From positions 496,001-560,000 of the forward strand of contig CAMRHE010000356.1 of assembly GCA_947044405.1 (NCBI GenBank): a DNA stretch of 64,000 nucleotides, in the 5' to 3' direction. Each line of letters starts with the position of its first letter. Position 1 is the stretch's first letter. A program made the translations under genes and the position numbers. Positions 12,958 through 23,662 of the stretch are shown piece by piece. Source of the stretch: Leptodactylus fallax. Taxonomy: Eukaryota; Chordata; Amphibia; Anura; Leptodactylidae. The notes under the pieces were generated by a model, which had not been told where the DNA came from, searched no databases, and was given only the letters and a program-made list of their open reading frames with translations.

Positions 12958-14008
12958 CCCTATACAGTATATATGGGTCAAGAATAAAATAGAATTATTT
13001 GGCTCTGAATATTTCTGAAACCTTTTTAGAAGCATTGAGTGTAAAGTAGACCCCCAGCTAATCTGTGCCTGACATGGCAGAGTATCACTTTTTCTTGGCA
13101 GTTAGGAATCACTGAATTAGTATGCAAAATAAACTTAATTTGAGCCCACAGATACATGAGATGCCAAGATTTATAATGCCAATTTATCATCTCATTTAGG
13201 ATTTGTTTGAAATCTTTAACTGAATGCCAAGGGTGCCAGTCACTGACTGGCATATTTATGAACAAGACTGTGACCATTAATGTTTATCCTGGGGGCACTC
13301 AAATCCTGGGTTTTGTACAGGACTATTTTCAGAACAAAAAAATACACACAAAATGTACTTAAGTGAATTATGGAAATCCCACACTGAAATAGGAGTATTG
13401 TACATGTCAAAGGCGGTAGTTCGGGATCCCACAAATACCCAATGTTTTGTATTTCTTCCCAAGCAAAATATATCTGTAATAAAGTATTGTGTATCTCTAG
13501 GTGTAGGTCTGTGGAGATTAAGATCACTCACATGCAAGCCTTTCGCTGGAACCTCTACTGTGATAAATTGATAGTAGGCTTGGAAAGCTGGAACAGTCCT
13601 GGGTGGTTAAAAGTGGTTTAAGTGAGCAGTTCTGCAAAATATTTGGCATAAAATATCTTTGTAGTGGCAGAGATCCACTTAGCACTGGCATGCAGAAGGT
13701 GAATGTGACTCTTTGACTTTAACTAAGTGAGCTTGTTTGTGAAAAGCAAGCAGCGTGTCATGGGCCCTAGGTTTGAGATCCATCTCCAGTGATACTGAGC
13801 AAATGAAAAGAAGTCTTTGTAAGGTATTTACTGCAGAATTTCAGCAAGTTTCTCTCTGTGGGTTAAAACAGCAGTTGGATCTATTGTTTATGGTTGACAT
13901 AATAGTGGGAGAGAGGTACAATATTTGGTGTTCAGAGGGATTGTATAAAATTTGTCCATTTTACCAATTATTGCAAGGATATGACCGATGTAAAATAACA
14001 TTAGAGTA
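12958..14008. other. Intron A-B, no feature recognised
   Basis: Nothing supportable was seen. Open frames on both strands are overlapping and short, with no family signature. Confidence 0.4.
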
Positions 14009-14409
14009 TATCCTACCATAATAGTGCATACACTGTGCTTACAAATGACCTGCCACCAGGTCTGAAAAGCAAATGACATTCCTCTTCTGAGCATTTTGGT
14101 GTTTTGTTTATCCAAATCCGTTCAGCCATTCCAAAAATATAAGCCCAGTTAGTGTTGATAGAGATTAGGGTATACTAGTCTAGTGGGCAGTAACACTGCA
14201 TCACATACAGCGCACAGAGACCCTCAGAGAATGTACAGTGTTACTGCCCACTCGGCTAGTATATCCTAATTTCCATCAATGCCAAAAGGGCTTTAGAATG
14301 GCTAAATAGCTTTGAATAAACAAAAGGTTACAGCACTTATCAGATGATGTATGTCATAGTGGTGACAGGTCATCATTAAGCACAGTGTATGCATTGTTAT
14401 GGTAGGATA
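14009..14409. mobile_element. About 400-bp palindromic element
   Basis: The left edge TATCCTACCATAATAGTG and the right edge, complementary to it (TTATGGTAGGATA), begin an inverted repeat that continues inwards for most of the element. It includes GCATACACTGTGCTTA near the edge and GTGGGCAGTAACACTG beside a loop at about 14200-14230. It is non-coding and fits a foldback MITE. No clear TSD was seen. Confidence 0.7.
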
Positions 14410-14611
14410 GGATTGTTTCAATGGTAGGTTATGTTATGATAGGATAACCATTGTTTCAACTTTTATTTTCCATAAGTTAGCAGTACAAGTGGCAATAAGT
14501 AACTTTGTAATATATGCCTTTCTCCACTTATCTCCACTACACCCCTCTCCACCCCTTCCTTATACACTGATCATTCACTATAAATTCACTGATATTCATG
14601 GATGTAGGTAA

Positions 14612-14808
14612 CATGGAAGCTCAGTGGTTAGTGCTGTTTGTATGATCTATCCATGTTTGTGTGGTTTTCCTTGGGGTACTCTGGTTTCCTCCCATACTCC
14701 AAAGACATACTGGTAGGGAATTTAGATTGTTTGCTGTTCTTGGGACAGTGTTGACAATGGCTGTAAAGCGCTGCAGAATATGTTGGCGCTATATAAGCAT
14801 ATATATTC
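14612..14808 (+). mobile_element. V-SINE-like tRNA-derived SINE, internally shortened
   Basis: Contains GTTTCCTCCCATACTCCAAA and nearby TGTGTGGTTTTCCTTGGGGT, which match the conserved central domain of vertebrate V-SINEs. The tail has TGTAAAGCGCTGCAGAATAT and GGCGCTATATAAG, common in frog copies. The head, AAGCTCAGTGGTTAGTGCTG, resembles the tRNA-related region, but the B-box part seems missing. Confidence 0.6.
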
Positions 14809-15878
14809 AGTGAAGCAGTGATGAATATGGATTTTCAGCTCACTGATAGATCAGGTTTTAGCTTGTGTCCATAGAAGTCTATGGAGAGGGAAGGGGAAGA
14901 GTGAGAGAGAGGCAGACCTACAGAGACACTGCTACTGCTTCTTCTAGTAAATATTCTACTGCCTAACCCTGTAACACTGCTCATTACTGCTGTATATTGT
15001 CCTTCATGCTCCTGTAGTACTGTATATGTGTCTAGACAGTGGCATACCGTCTACAAAGGCAAGCTGTGTAACTGCTGTGGGGCCTTAGGGAGTCAGGGTC
15101 AGACATGGAACTGCTTCTCTTGCTCCCTGGCGTAGTTATAGCATTTTTACAGCTTCTGTTGAGTTCTCTAGTAGCTGTATAAATCCATATGCACTGAGAT
15201 ACCCATAGTGGTGGCTCCAGGCAGACAAAGCTTTATAGTTTATTATTTATGATTGTTATTTATATTATTATGTAAAAGTAAGAAGTGAATTTGGAACTCA
15301 CTGGGGGATATTTATCAGTGTATTTGTGCCATTGTTCTGACATAAATACGTTGAAAAATATGGGGATTTTTCGAATCACATATTTATGAAGCCCCTATCC
15401 CACTTTTTGAGGTGGGGTGGGGTCCATTCTAAATTTTTGAGCTGACTTATGAATTTTCTGTAAGACCCTACTTTGTCTAGATATAGGAGAGCGGAATCTC
15501 CTGTGTGTAGTATATGGGAGAGATAATAACACAGTCTCCACTCTCTAGAAAACAAGCTTCTATGTTAAAAGTCAAAGTCTGAGGTGCATGAAATGCTAAA
15601 CTAAAGGTCTTCCTTTTCAGAAGATAATCATGTTTTCTGAATTCCATTTTCCAGTTATGCATTTCTTTTTAAGTAGTTGTGGGAGGCCTGGATGTTATTT
15701 TCTCCTCAACTTCATTGCTGGAACAAAATAGTATTTTTTGCAATTTTTAGATGTTCTTCTAATGTAAAATGCATACACCTGTGTTATTATTCAGCCACAT
15801 AGCCGCAAGCTCTGCCCTAGTCACACGATACTCCCAACATCTGTTTTGATCAGTGTAATGTCTTTTTTTTTTCCATAG
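14809..15878. other. Intron A-B distal part, no gene seen
   Basis: Low-complexity AT-rich sequence with a possible half-MITE near 15300-15470 (GGGGATATTTATCAG). It ends in the polypyrimidine tract and CATAG acceptor of exon B. Confidence 0.4.
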
Positions 15879-15953
15879 GAGAAGAGACAGTAATTGCTGT
15901 GCCGCATGGAAGTCGCAGCATGAGAATCACAGTGAAAGGACCAGCTCACGTTT
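15879..15953 (+). CDS. ADAMTSL3: ADAMTSL3 exon B: spacer domain, first part
   Basis: A 75-nt exon between a T-rich tract ending CATAG and a GTATGA donor. It completes the split codon of exon A and ends with one base of the next. The translation includes EETVIAVPHGSRSMRITVKG, which agrees with the start of the ADAMTS spacer, a Cys-poor beta-rich domain used in matrix and substrate binding. The donor was chosen because it alone joins in frame to exon C. Confidence 0.88.
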
Positions 15954-16825
15954 GTATGAACCATTCTAAGTTATATGTGATATATATGTCAGTTCAGGGC
16001 CGATGTGATGTTGATTTAGCTTGAAGTAAAAGAGTTAACAGAGCTCTGGACACCTGTTTTCCAGTTCTAGTGGAAGTTATGATGTCTTGGGGATTAGCTA
16101 TAGTTACCATACAGTGATCTGCAATGATCTTCAGTCCTTGGGAGTTCCCGGCCAAGTGCTCATCGAGTTTTTTCTAAATTTTGGTCTCAGTTTTAGAGTG
16201 GAGCCACCTGGAGATATATTACCATTCTAAAGTTGGCTTCTAGTTCTGGTAAATAAGATCTTTAAAGAGCATTGGCACTGGTGAATACGTGTTGGGTGGC
16301 AGGACCGACCTGACTAGCACAGCAAATGAACGGACAGAAGCAGTATGCTTTATGTTGCTTGCTTTTTCCAATATATTTAATTTCCATATGAAGGAATACC
16401 CCACCCTGTAGCAGGTCGTTTCTGCTGCACACTGCTGATGTCTGTTTGTACTGTATAGCAAAGGGTATTGTATCCATTTAGCGTTGATCATAGGGGAGGT
16501 TATAGTACACTGTAATACACATAATTCATTGTTAGCTGCTGCTCTCCTCATTCTCCAAGGTGTCCTCACAGCAGGTGGTCTTTCCTTATTTTTCTTTTCG
16601 GCTTTCTGCCATGCTGAAGTTCAGTAGTTCTCAGCCAGTACCAACATGTTACAGAGGCACCATTTCCCTAGATTCCAAAAGGTTTTAGTTAAATTATAGA
16701 AATGTACATGTTGGGGCCCAAAAGGCTGACGTGGATGAGGCAGTCATTTATTAACATTCAATATCCTTGGTCATTTTTGCCTGGAGACAAGCTGCTGTCA
16801 AAAGTATCTTGTCTATGTCAGGCAT
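15954..16825. other. Intron B-C, first part
   Basis: No exon, RNA gene or transposon end recognised. A 109-codon open frame on the - strand (16240-16569) has no recognisable motif. Confidence 0.4.
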
Positions 16826-17341
16826 AAAGGGAGTCTATCACCAGAACCCAGCATACTAACCCAGCCCCACACAGTGCCATTTTATTATATTAGGAGGCCC
16901 TGCTCAAACACAGATAGAGTTGAAATCACTGCCTGCCGCCTGGAACAGAGGGGCAGTACCTGAAATACTGGACTGTCCAGCTCGATCTGGGGTGGCTGAG
17001 GGGGCCCCCGCAACCATAGTACCCAATGCGGCTGCACCGTTGGCCCTATGCTTAAAAAGGCCCTGGCCCCACAGATAGGTTGGTTAGTGTTTTCTCCATG
17101 TAAATCGGTGCCTCTATTGCTACAATATTGCAGTTCTTGTCAACATGCAAATTAGCTCTTTGCTGGTGGTAACTTCCTCATTGCTAGAAAGAGCTTATTT
17201 GCATATTGATAAAAACATCGATATCTCAGCAGCAGAGGTGCCTATTTACAAGGGAGAAAAACATTTGATTCAGGAGACCATACCCTATCTATCTGCAGAG
17301 CTGGGTTGATATGCTGGGTTCTGGTGACAAATTCCCCTAAA
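16826..17341. mobile_element. Palindromic MITE with 'CACCAGAACCCAGCAT' ends
   Basis: The left end AAAGGGAGTCTATCACCAGA (then ACCCAGCATACTAACCCAGC) is complementary to the right end, which carries GCTGGGTTGATATGCTGGGT and then TCTGGTGACA...CCCCTAAA. An inner inverted repeat at about 17085-17270 includes GAGCTTATTTGCAT against ATGCAAATTAGCTC. It fits the AAAGGG-ended T2-like MITEs. A G- and C-rich middle part (about 16975-17080) may be a secondary insertion. Confidence 0.65.
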
Positions 17342-18223
17342 GAACCATGTGCGCATTTTATCAGCACTCGCATATCAGAAAATGCTGCAAGGCCACTATA
17401 TAAAGCAATCCAGTTTTTAAAAAAAAGATATGATATCGGCCTATAAATTTACAGGCTTTGTACTATGCAGTTGAACCTGTGGGATGTCAATCTAAGGCCA
17501 AAGTCATCACATGTAAACACAAGTTAATAGCAGAGTCAGTGGGCCCACTGGGGTCCTCAGTGGTTTTTACACAATAGCGGACCTCAATGATCCAGCAGAA
17601 GATTTCACCAATTAGAGGGCACTGGAATCTGTTTCTTACAGGAGGATTTATAAATAACCAGTTAAGCCTTATTGGGGATATGTCCTAGTTACATGCAATT
17701 AAAATTGGACATGTACATGTTCTGCCCAGAAGGTTGGTTCCCTCTCAGGTCCCCCTCTGGTGAGCACAAGGAACTCTAGTCTGACACTGCCCATGAGGAT
17801 ATGGCCAGTCATTTTGTTTGTTATATTTATTAGTTATTTAGTTCTGAACTTACAACATAAGTAAAAGATCTTAATAAAAAATTATTATAATGAAAAATTA
17901 GGGATTTTAGAGATTAGGGGTTTATCCCAGTATTTATTATGATTGTCAAATTTGGAGTTGGTAAGGAATTTTTCCTCTTATATGATGTAATTGCCATCCG
18001 CCTCTAAAAGGTTTTTGCCTTCTTCTGGATCAACATTGTAGAATTGTAACATGATGTCTTTATTAAACCTTATTAACTATGGAACTATGAAATTTCATTT
18101 TTACTGCACATAAAAAGAAAAATATTAGGCTATGTTCAATTAGAGGTTCAATTATGTGTAATGGATATTTAACCTAGCCTAATACAAGGGAAAGGAGCCA
18201 TTAAAATATTGGATATTGACTAT
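17342..18223. other. Intron B-C, middle; one interspersed-repeat tail
   Basis: At about 17940-18085 the words GGTAAGGAATTTTTCCTC, GCCTTCTTCTGGATCAACAT and TTATTAACTATGGAACTATG look like the 3' tail of an interspersed repeat common in frog genomes. I recognise it only from memory and cannot name its class. The rest shows nothing. Confidence 0.4.
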
Positions 18224-18400
18224 AAGGCTGAAGCCCCACATTGCAGAAACGCATCTTTTTTGTTGCAGATTTTGCTGCGGTTTTTTGAGGAAAAGTCAAG
18301 AGTGGCCACAAAATGAGTGGGAAATATATACTTGGCTCAAAAAAACGCAGCAAAATCTGCAACAAAATAGCTGCCTTTCTACAACGTGGGGCCTCAGCCT
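18224..18400. mobile_element. Small MITE with 'AGGCTGA(A/G)GCCCCAC' ends
   Basis: About 177 bp. The left end AAGGCTGAAGCCCCACATTG is complementary to the right end ACGTGGGGCCTCAGCCT, and the inside is palindromic (TTGCAGATTTTGCTGCG against CGCAGCAAAATCTGCAA). A related shorter copy lies at 42119-42200. Confidence 0.75.
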
Positions 18401-19544
18401 AAATATCTTTACACCCAGAGAGTAATAAAAGTTAATTATAAACTTTCCTATCTCAAAAATAACAGAATCCTTAAAAAAAAATGAATTGCCGCGTAGACTA
18501 GTGAAAAATATTTAGCATCTACAGATCTGCAAAGAGTATTATACATATTGATGTGTTCCACAGATATGATCTTGAGATGATGGAAAATGTACAAAAATTA
18601 TGTGCCCTATTTGCAAAAGGTTATTCCCTTTCGTGTATTTAAACAGTTACAAAATAGCAAAAACTCATGTGCATAGACATCAGGCAAGATCAAAGAGTGT
18701 GTAATTTAAGTATTGGATTATATGGTTGTAGTTTTCCCATGAAAACCTATGCAGGTGTCAGCAATAGCGGAGAGTATCATCCTCATTTATATATACTACA
18801 TTTAGGGCTAAATTTGGAAAGTACACTGCATTGTTGAAGAAGAAATATGAATTGACTATATTCCTTATAATATCACTATATTGCTTAGTTTATTACTGTT
18901 CATCTAGAATGCATCAGTTATAACTGGTGTCCTGATGGAACTTGTAACCTTGCAAGCTACATCCAACAATGGCTATATGTTGTACTCTACATTATACATT
19001 CTTTTCAGTACGTCCACTGTACCAAGTGCTTCAATGTCGTACCCAAATTCTATTTGTCAGAATGGATTAATGAACAAATTATAGCATTTATTTCTCTCTC
19101 GTGCCAACATATTCTTCAGCATTTCACAGACCTTGTCATCATACATTGATTACAATTCACCAAGGCGAGGTAATATATGGGCTCCAGTGGTGAGCCTGTT
19201 ATCAGTCTTCATATAGACTCCTACAGTCCCTATATATCTGTCCCCTCCTTGGTGAAATAATCGTAAGATTTTAAACAGTAATATTCCTCTTTCTGTATTT
19301 TACTATAGGCATTTTTAAATACTTTTTTGTTAAAGCAAAAAGTTTTTGTACTTTTAATGCATACCTTAAAGTGTAACTCCACTTACATATTGCCACCAAC
19401 TATACACTAGAATCTCTCCATGCCAAATGGCAGATTGGACTGCAGTATGTAAGTTGAGATACAGTGTAGCAGACTTGAATCTACTATACACCAGGCTGCT
19501 ATATGCCTTATACATGTTTTAATTTTGCATATTTCTCTTTTTAG
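18401..19544. other. Intron B-C, distal part
   Basis: AT-rich, nothing recognised apart from the branch region and the polypyrimidine tract (CTCTTTTTAG) that leads into exon C. Confidence 0.4.
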
Positions 19545-19702
19545 CCATTGAGTCAAAAACCTTACATGGCGAGAGTGGAGAGCACAGCTTTACTAGTCCT
19601 GGAACCTATATTATTGAAAATACAACTGTAGAATTTCAGAAGGGATCAGAAAGGGAGATCTTAAAAGCACCAGGTCCACTACGTGCTGATTTCATTGTTA
19701 AG
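19545..19702 (+). CDS. ADAMTSL3: ADAMTSL3 exon C: spacer domain, middle
   Basis: A 158-nt exon with acceptor CTTTTTAG and donor GTATGT. Two bases complete the codon split from exon B, then 52 whole codons follow. The translation includes IESKTLHGESGEHSFTSPGT and, further on, NTTVEFQKGS and PLRADFIVK, matching the central spacer of ADAMTSL proteins. The end is phase 0. Confidence 0.93.
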
Positions 19703-20011
19703 GTATGTCCTCATTATCATTTGTAGGAAGTTTTTTTGTTTTTGGTGTAATTTGTGCCAAAAAATCATGTTTTACACCTCATTTTCTATATGTTTTAGAC
19801 ACTTGCTAACAGTTTGTGCACCGCATATGGCATGTAGGTGATGCTTGTTGAAAAATAGGTGTGGCTTAATATGTTAAATTGTGAGCCAGAAATTGCACCA
19901 AAATTTCAGATGTTATGGCAAAATTTCAGCCATTGCACCAATTTTTTTATACAAAATTCTGTTGTAAAACCAACTAATAAGTTTTGCAAACTTAGAGTAG
20001 ACAGTCTAAAA

Positions 20012-20204
20012 CAGAGGTTCCCAAACTTTTTTTTCTCGTAGACCACTTTCAAAATTTTACTGGTTTCGGTGGACCCCCTGCTGCTACATTTCCACCATGT
20101 TCCCAAAACTTGTCAAAAAATGTGAAGATTAGATCTAACGTAGACCCCCGTCGAGTCTCCCGTGGACCCCTGGGGGTCCACCTGGACCACTTTGGGAATC
20201 ACTG
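20012..20204. mobile_element. Short non-autonomous hAT with perfect TSD
   Basis: A 193-bp element with ends CAGAGGTTCCCAAACTTTTT and ACCACTTTGGGAATCACTG, inverted repeats of the common hAT type. The 8-bp TSD is GTCTAAAA at 20004-20011 and 20205-20212. The inside carries complementary GGTGGACCCCC / GGGGGTCCACC words. There is no coding capacity. Confidence 0.9.
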
Positions 20205-20251
20205 GTCTAAAAGTACAACAATTAAGACACTTTGGAAAATCTGTGGCAGTT

Positions 20252-20515
20252 TAAGACTAGGTTCACACTAGTGTTAGGAGAGATTAGCAGAGATTCCATT
20301 TCCTATTCCGCTTGAAAAATGTGGCAAGCAGGACTTTTCTCTTCGCATTTTTTGGGCGGAAACCGGGGGAAAACCCAGGGGACCCCATTATAATCTATGG
20401 GGTCCGGGAGTTTCTGTGGGTAATCACTTTTTAATCGGATTGGGTTTTCCGTTTTTTGGGTCCCCCAGCGGACCCCAAGGACGGAAACCTGAATGCTGGT
20501 GTGAACTTTGTACTG
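20252..20515. mobile_element. MITE with 'AGGTTCACAC' ends
   Basis: The left end AGGTTCACACTAGTGTTAGG and the right end GGAAACCTGAATGCTGGTGTGAAC are complementary at their edges. The middle carries GGACCCCATTATAATCTATG and GGGTCCCCCAGCGGACCCC. Related copies lie at 44230-44422 and, more diverged, 25166-25406 and 47940-48143. Ends approximate to a few bases. Confidence 0.6.
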
Positions 20516-21017
20516 TCTAAAACTTAGAACGTTGTAGTTTATCTACCCCACTGTATGAAATGTTTAATCACAAAGGATGTCATGTGAGGCATTGTCTTGC
20601 TGGAGGAAAGCTGATATCTACAGATATCATAAATTTGGGGAATGTTTATTTAAAGATTCTATGACAGAGACCCCATCGATGGCTGTGACCATATGTACTA
20701 TACACATTGTAGCTGGCAGATATGACGCACCTTTAACTTGCAGCTCTGTACAGTAGCTATTTAATCTGTTTACATGTCTGCTTTCTACATTAAATTTGAT
20801 GCTGTACAGTGGGGAAAAAAAAGTATTTAGTCAGCCACCAATTGTGCAAGTTCTCCCACTTAAAAAGATTTCTGGCTCTCACAGACCTGTAACTTCTTCT
20901 TTAAGAGGCTCCTATGTAATCCTCTCATTACCTGTAGTAATGGCACCTGTTTGACATTGTTATCAGTATAAAAGACACCTGTCCACAACCTCAAACAGTC
21001 ACACTCCAAACTCCACT

Positions 21018-21461
21018 ATGGTGAAGACCAAAGAGCTGTGGAATGACACCAGAAGCAAAATAGCAGACCTGCACCAGGCTGGGAAGACTGAATCTGCAAT
21101 AGGCAAGCAGCTTGGTGTGAAGAAATCAACTGTGGGAGCAATAATTAGAAAATGGAAGACATACAAGACCACAGATAATCTCCCTCGATCAGGGGCTCCA
21201 CGCAAGATCTCACCCTTTGTGATCAAAATGATCACAAGAATGGTGAGCAAAAATCCCAAAACCACACGGGGGGACCTAGTGAATGACCTGCAGAAAGCTG
21301 GGACTAACGTAACAAAGGCTACTGTCAGTAACACACTACGCCGCCAGGGACTCAGATCCTGCAGTCCCAGACGTGTCCCCCTGCTTAAGCCAGTACATAT
21401 CAGGGCCAGTCTGAAGTTTGCTAGAGAGCATTTGGATGTTCCAGAAGAGTACTGGGAGAAT
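21018..21461 (+). pseudogene. Tc1 transposase, N-terminal part
   Basis: 148 open codons from ATG 21018 up to the insertion point. They contain two helix-turn-helix DNA-binding units: the first around [20 protein letters not shown], the second around [10 protein letters not shown] and [10 protein letters not shown], with the linker SGAPRKISP between them (a GRPR-like hook). Coding ends at EEYWEN, exactly where the Penelope-like element entered. In the intact family the catalytic core follows directly. Here the frame runs on into the insert. Confidence 0.92.
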
Positions 21462-21620
21462 TGCCAAGCTATGTCAAGGCAGCACTCGGGTAGTAGAAAG
21501 GCTTTTGGGTGCCTGTTCCGTGTAGGGTTGGCCACCTCCCTACTGGACAATTGTATATGTAGAAGAGATGGAACCGCACTCCAATTGCAGTTATGCTTCA
21601 AACACTTTATTTTTATTAAT

Positions 21621-21651
21621 GCAACGTTTCGGGCATGTGCCCTTCATCAGG
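21621..21651 (-). ncRNA. Hammerhead-ribozyme-like core in the Penelope-like insert
   Basis: Read on the - strand: CTGATGA (21644-21650), a stem GGGC-ACAT-GCCC, then GAAA (21627-21630) and CGTTGC. This is the conserved half of a hammerhead core. Penelope-like retroelements are known to carry hammerhead motifs in their terminal repeats. I did not find the partner strand with the cleavage site nearby, so activity is doubtful. Confidence 0.5.
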
Positions 21652-22732
21652 CTAAAAAACATGTAGAACAAAATACATACAAACATACATTAATATCTTA
21701 ATCATTATACCATTATACCATAAGACAATAGATTCAAAGGATATGACTGGAATACATAAAAACCTAAAGCTTGTGGAGGCTACTTAATGTATCATAGTTA
21801 CAATGACATTTTGGAGCTAACAAGCTAGGATATCAAATCAATCAATTTATCATCCCACCATAGTTTATCTATCAATGAGTTGCTGTACATAAATGTAAAA
21901 ATGGACACACACATACGAGCAAATAACTGAAAAAGTGCATACCATTTAAAAATGTATAGTGTGCAAAGGATCATTTACTGTTGACAACATGATGTGATGG
22001 GGTCCAAGGTTTGCTGATTCCCGGGTGATAGGGCTGATGAGATTAAATGGTTGTTATCGCCGGGTCGGCTAGGACGCTATAACGTAAATAACATGCGGTA
22101 ATTAAATCAGACTGCTTATATACTAAGTATGCCCCAAGAGAAGGGTTGACATAGAAGGGAGAAATACAGGATTGGACAGACGCAAAAAACTAGTATGGTC
22201 ATGTAAATAGCGACAATGTATGTAAGAGCCAAGAGGGGGGAAGGGGAAAGAAAGTAAGTGATAAATAATAGAGTTTGGACTAGGTAATAAGCAATAGAGA
22301 TTAAAATACAATAATAGACAAGGTATGGAGCAAGCAAAATAGCATGATAGCATGACAATAGTGGAGCAATTGCCCTAATGGTAAAGTCCTACCTGGAATA
22401 GAATGGAGACCTATAAGTGTATGGAACCGGTTTGTACATATATAAGGCGGTAGATGACGTCATGACGTAAGGAGGCGTGGTTACGTCATGTGTATCCTGT
22501 TACCATGCGTTTCACGCTGGAACGTACAGATAATAGAGGTCCATGGCCTATTTAGATAATATTAGGTAGTATTAAGGAATAAAGAGTGTCTCAAACGGAC
22601 AGTGTATAGCTCTGGAATATACAGAATATAGCTATATAGCGGCCTAGAGGTGTAGGACGGAGTGCATGCGTTCCACACTGGAATGTACGGCCATATATAG
22701 GTATAGTAGTATGTGTGAGGACTTGTGTTCCA

Positions 22733-22890
22733 CGTTATAGCGTCCTAGCCGACCCGGCGATAACAGCCATTTAAGCTCACCAGCCCTATCGCCTGGGAAT
22801 CAGCAAACCTTGGACCCTATCGCATCATGCTGTCAACAGTAAATGATCCTTTGCACACTATACATTTTTAAATGGTATGCACTTTTTCAG
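22733..22890. repeat. 158-bp inverted arm (pair of 21927-22084)
   Basis: Begins CGTTATAGCGTCCTAGCC and ends ATGCACTTTTTCAG. The left arm begins CTGAAAAAGTGCATACCAT and ends GGACGCTATAACG, its complement. A few mismatches separate the arms, for example CCTATCGC against GATGTGATGGGG near the middle. They lie inside the Penelope-like insertion. Confidence 0.85.
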
Positions 22891-22902
22891 TACTGGGAGA
22901 AT

Positions 22903-23451
22903 GTCATATGGTCAGATGAAACCAAAGTGGAACTGTTTGGTAGAAACACAACTCGTCGTGTTTGGAGGAGAGTGAATGCAGAGTTGCATCCAAAGAACAC
23001 CATACCTACTGTGAAGCATGGGGGTGGCAACATCATGCTTTGGGGCTGTTTCTCTGCAAAGGGACCAGGACGACTGATCCGTGTACATGAAAGAACGAAT
23101 GGGGCCATGTATCGTGAGATTTTGAGTGCAAACCTTCTTCCATCAGCAAGGGCATTGAAGATGAAATGTGGCTGGGTCTTTCAGCATGACAATGATCCCA
23201 AGCACACCGCCAGGGCAACGAAGGAGAGGCTTCGTAAGAAGCATTTCAAGGTCCTGGAGTGGCCTAGCCAGTCTCCAGATCTCAACCCCATAGAAAACTT
23301 TTGGAGGGAGTTGAAAGTCCGTGTTGCCCAGCGACAGCCCCAAAACATCACTGCTCTAGAGGAGATCTGCATGTGTGCCAACCTTGTGAAGACTTACAGA
23401 AAACGTTTGACCTCTGTCATTGCCAACAAAGGATATATCACAAAGTATTGA
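22903..23451 (+). pseudogene. Tc1 transposase, C-terminal catalytic part
   Basis: 183 codons including stop that continue the transposase after the insertion. The catalytic triad is visible: the first Asp in [13 protein letters not shown], the second in [12 protein letters not shown], and Glu in [11 protein letters not shown], with 34 residues between the second Asp and the Glu (DD34E). The frame is open to the ITKY end. About ten residues normally between EEICM and the LVKTYRKR stretch are absent by comparison with remembered relatives, an in-frame deletion. Confidence 0.9.
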
Positions 23452-23662
23452 GATGAACTTTTGTTATTGACCAAATACTTATTTTCCACCATAATTTGCA
23501 AATAAATTCTTAAAAATCAGACAATGTGATTTTCTAGATATGTTTTCTCATTTTGTCTCTCATAGTTGAGGTCTACCTATGATGACAATTACAGGCTGGC
23601 CTCATCTTTTTAAGTGGGTGAACTTGCACAATTGGCTGACTAAATACTTTTGTTCCCCACTG

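Larger units (their letters stand above)
21462..22902. mobile_element. Penelope-like element copy inserted in the Tc1 transposase
   Basis: Bounded by a 14-bp TSD, AGTACTGGGAGAAT, at 21448-21461 and 22889-22902. Inside, GCAACGTTTCGGGCATGTGC followed by CCTTCATCAGG is the signature of Penelope-like terminal repeats. Two 158-bp inverted arms (21927-22084 and 22733-22890) flank a central part of about 650 bp, the rearranged structure often seen in Penelope insertions. No reverse transcriptase frame is present, so this copy carries only terminal or non-coding parts. Confidence 0.7.
20807..23662 (+). mobile_element. Tc1-type DD34E transposon, split by a Penelope-like insertion
   Basis: Flanked by TA at 20805-20806 and 23663-23664. 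The ends are CAGTGGGGAAAAAAAAGTAT (then TTAGTCAGCCACCAATTGTG) and its complement, closing TACTTTTGTTCCCCACTG. It spans 2856 bp, against about 1.4-1.6 kb expected, because a 1.4-kb element sits inside the transposase gene (21462-22902, counting one TSD copy). The left inner flank seems diverged from the right inner repeat. Confidence 0.93.

Noticed and set aside
20999..21601. 200-codon open frame on the - strand
   Set aside because: It lies opposite the Tc1 transposase N-terminal part and has no motif of its own. The + strand frame has clear helix-turn-helix units.
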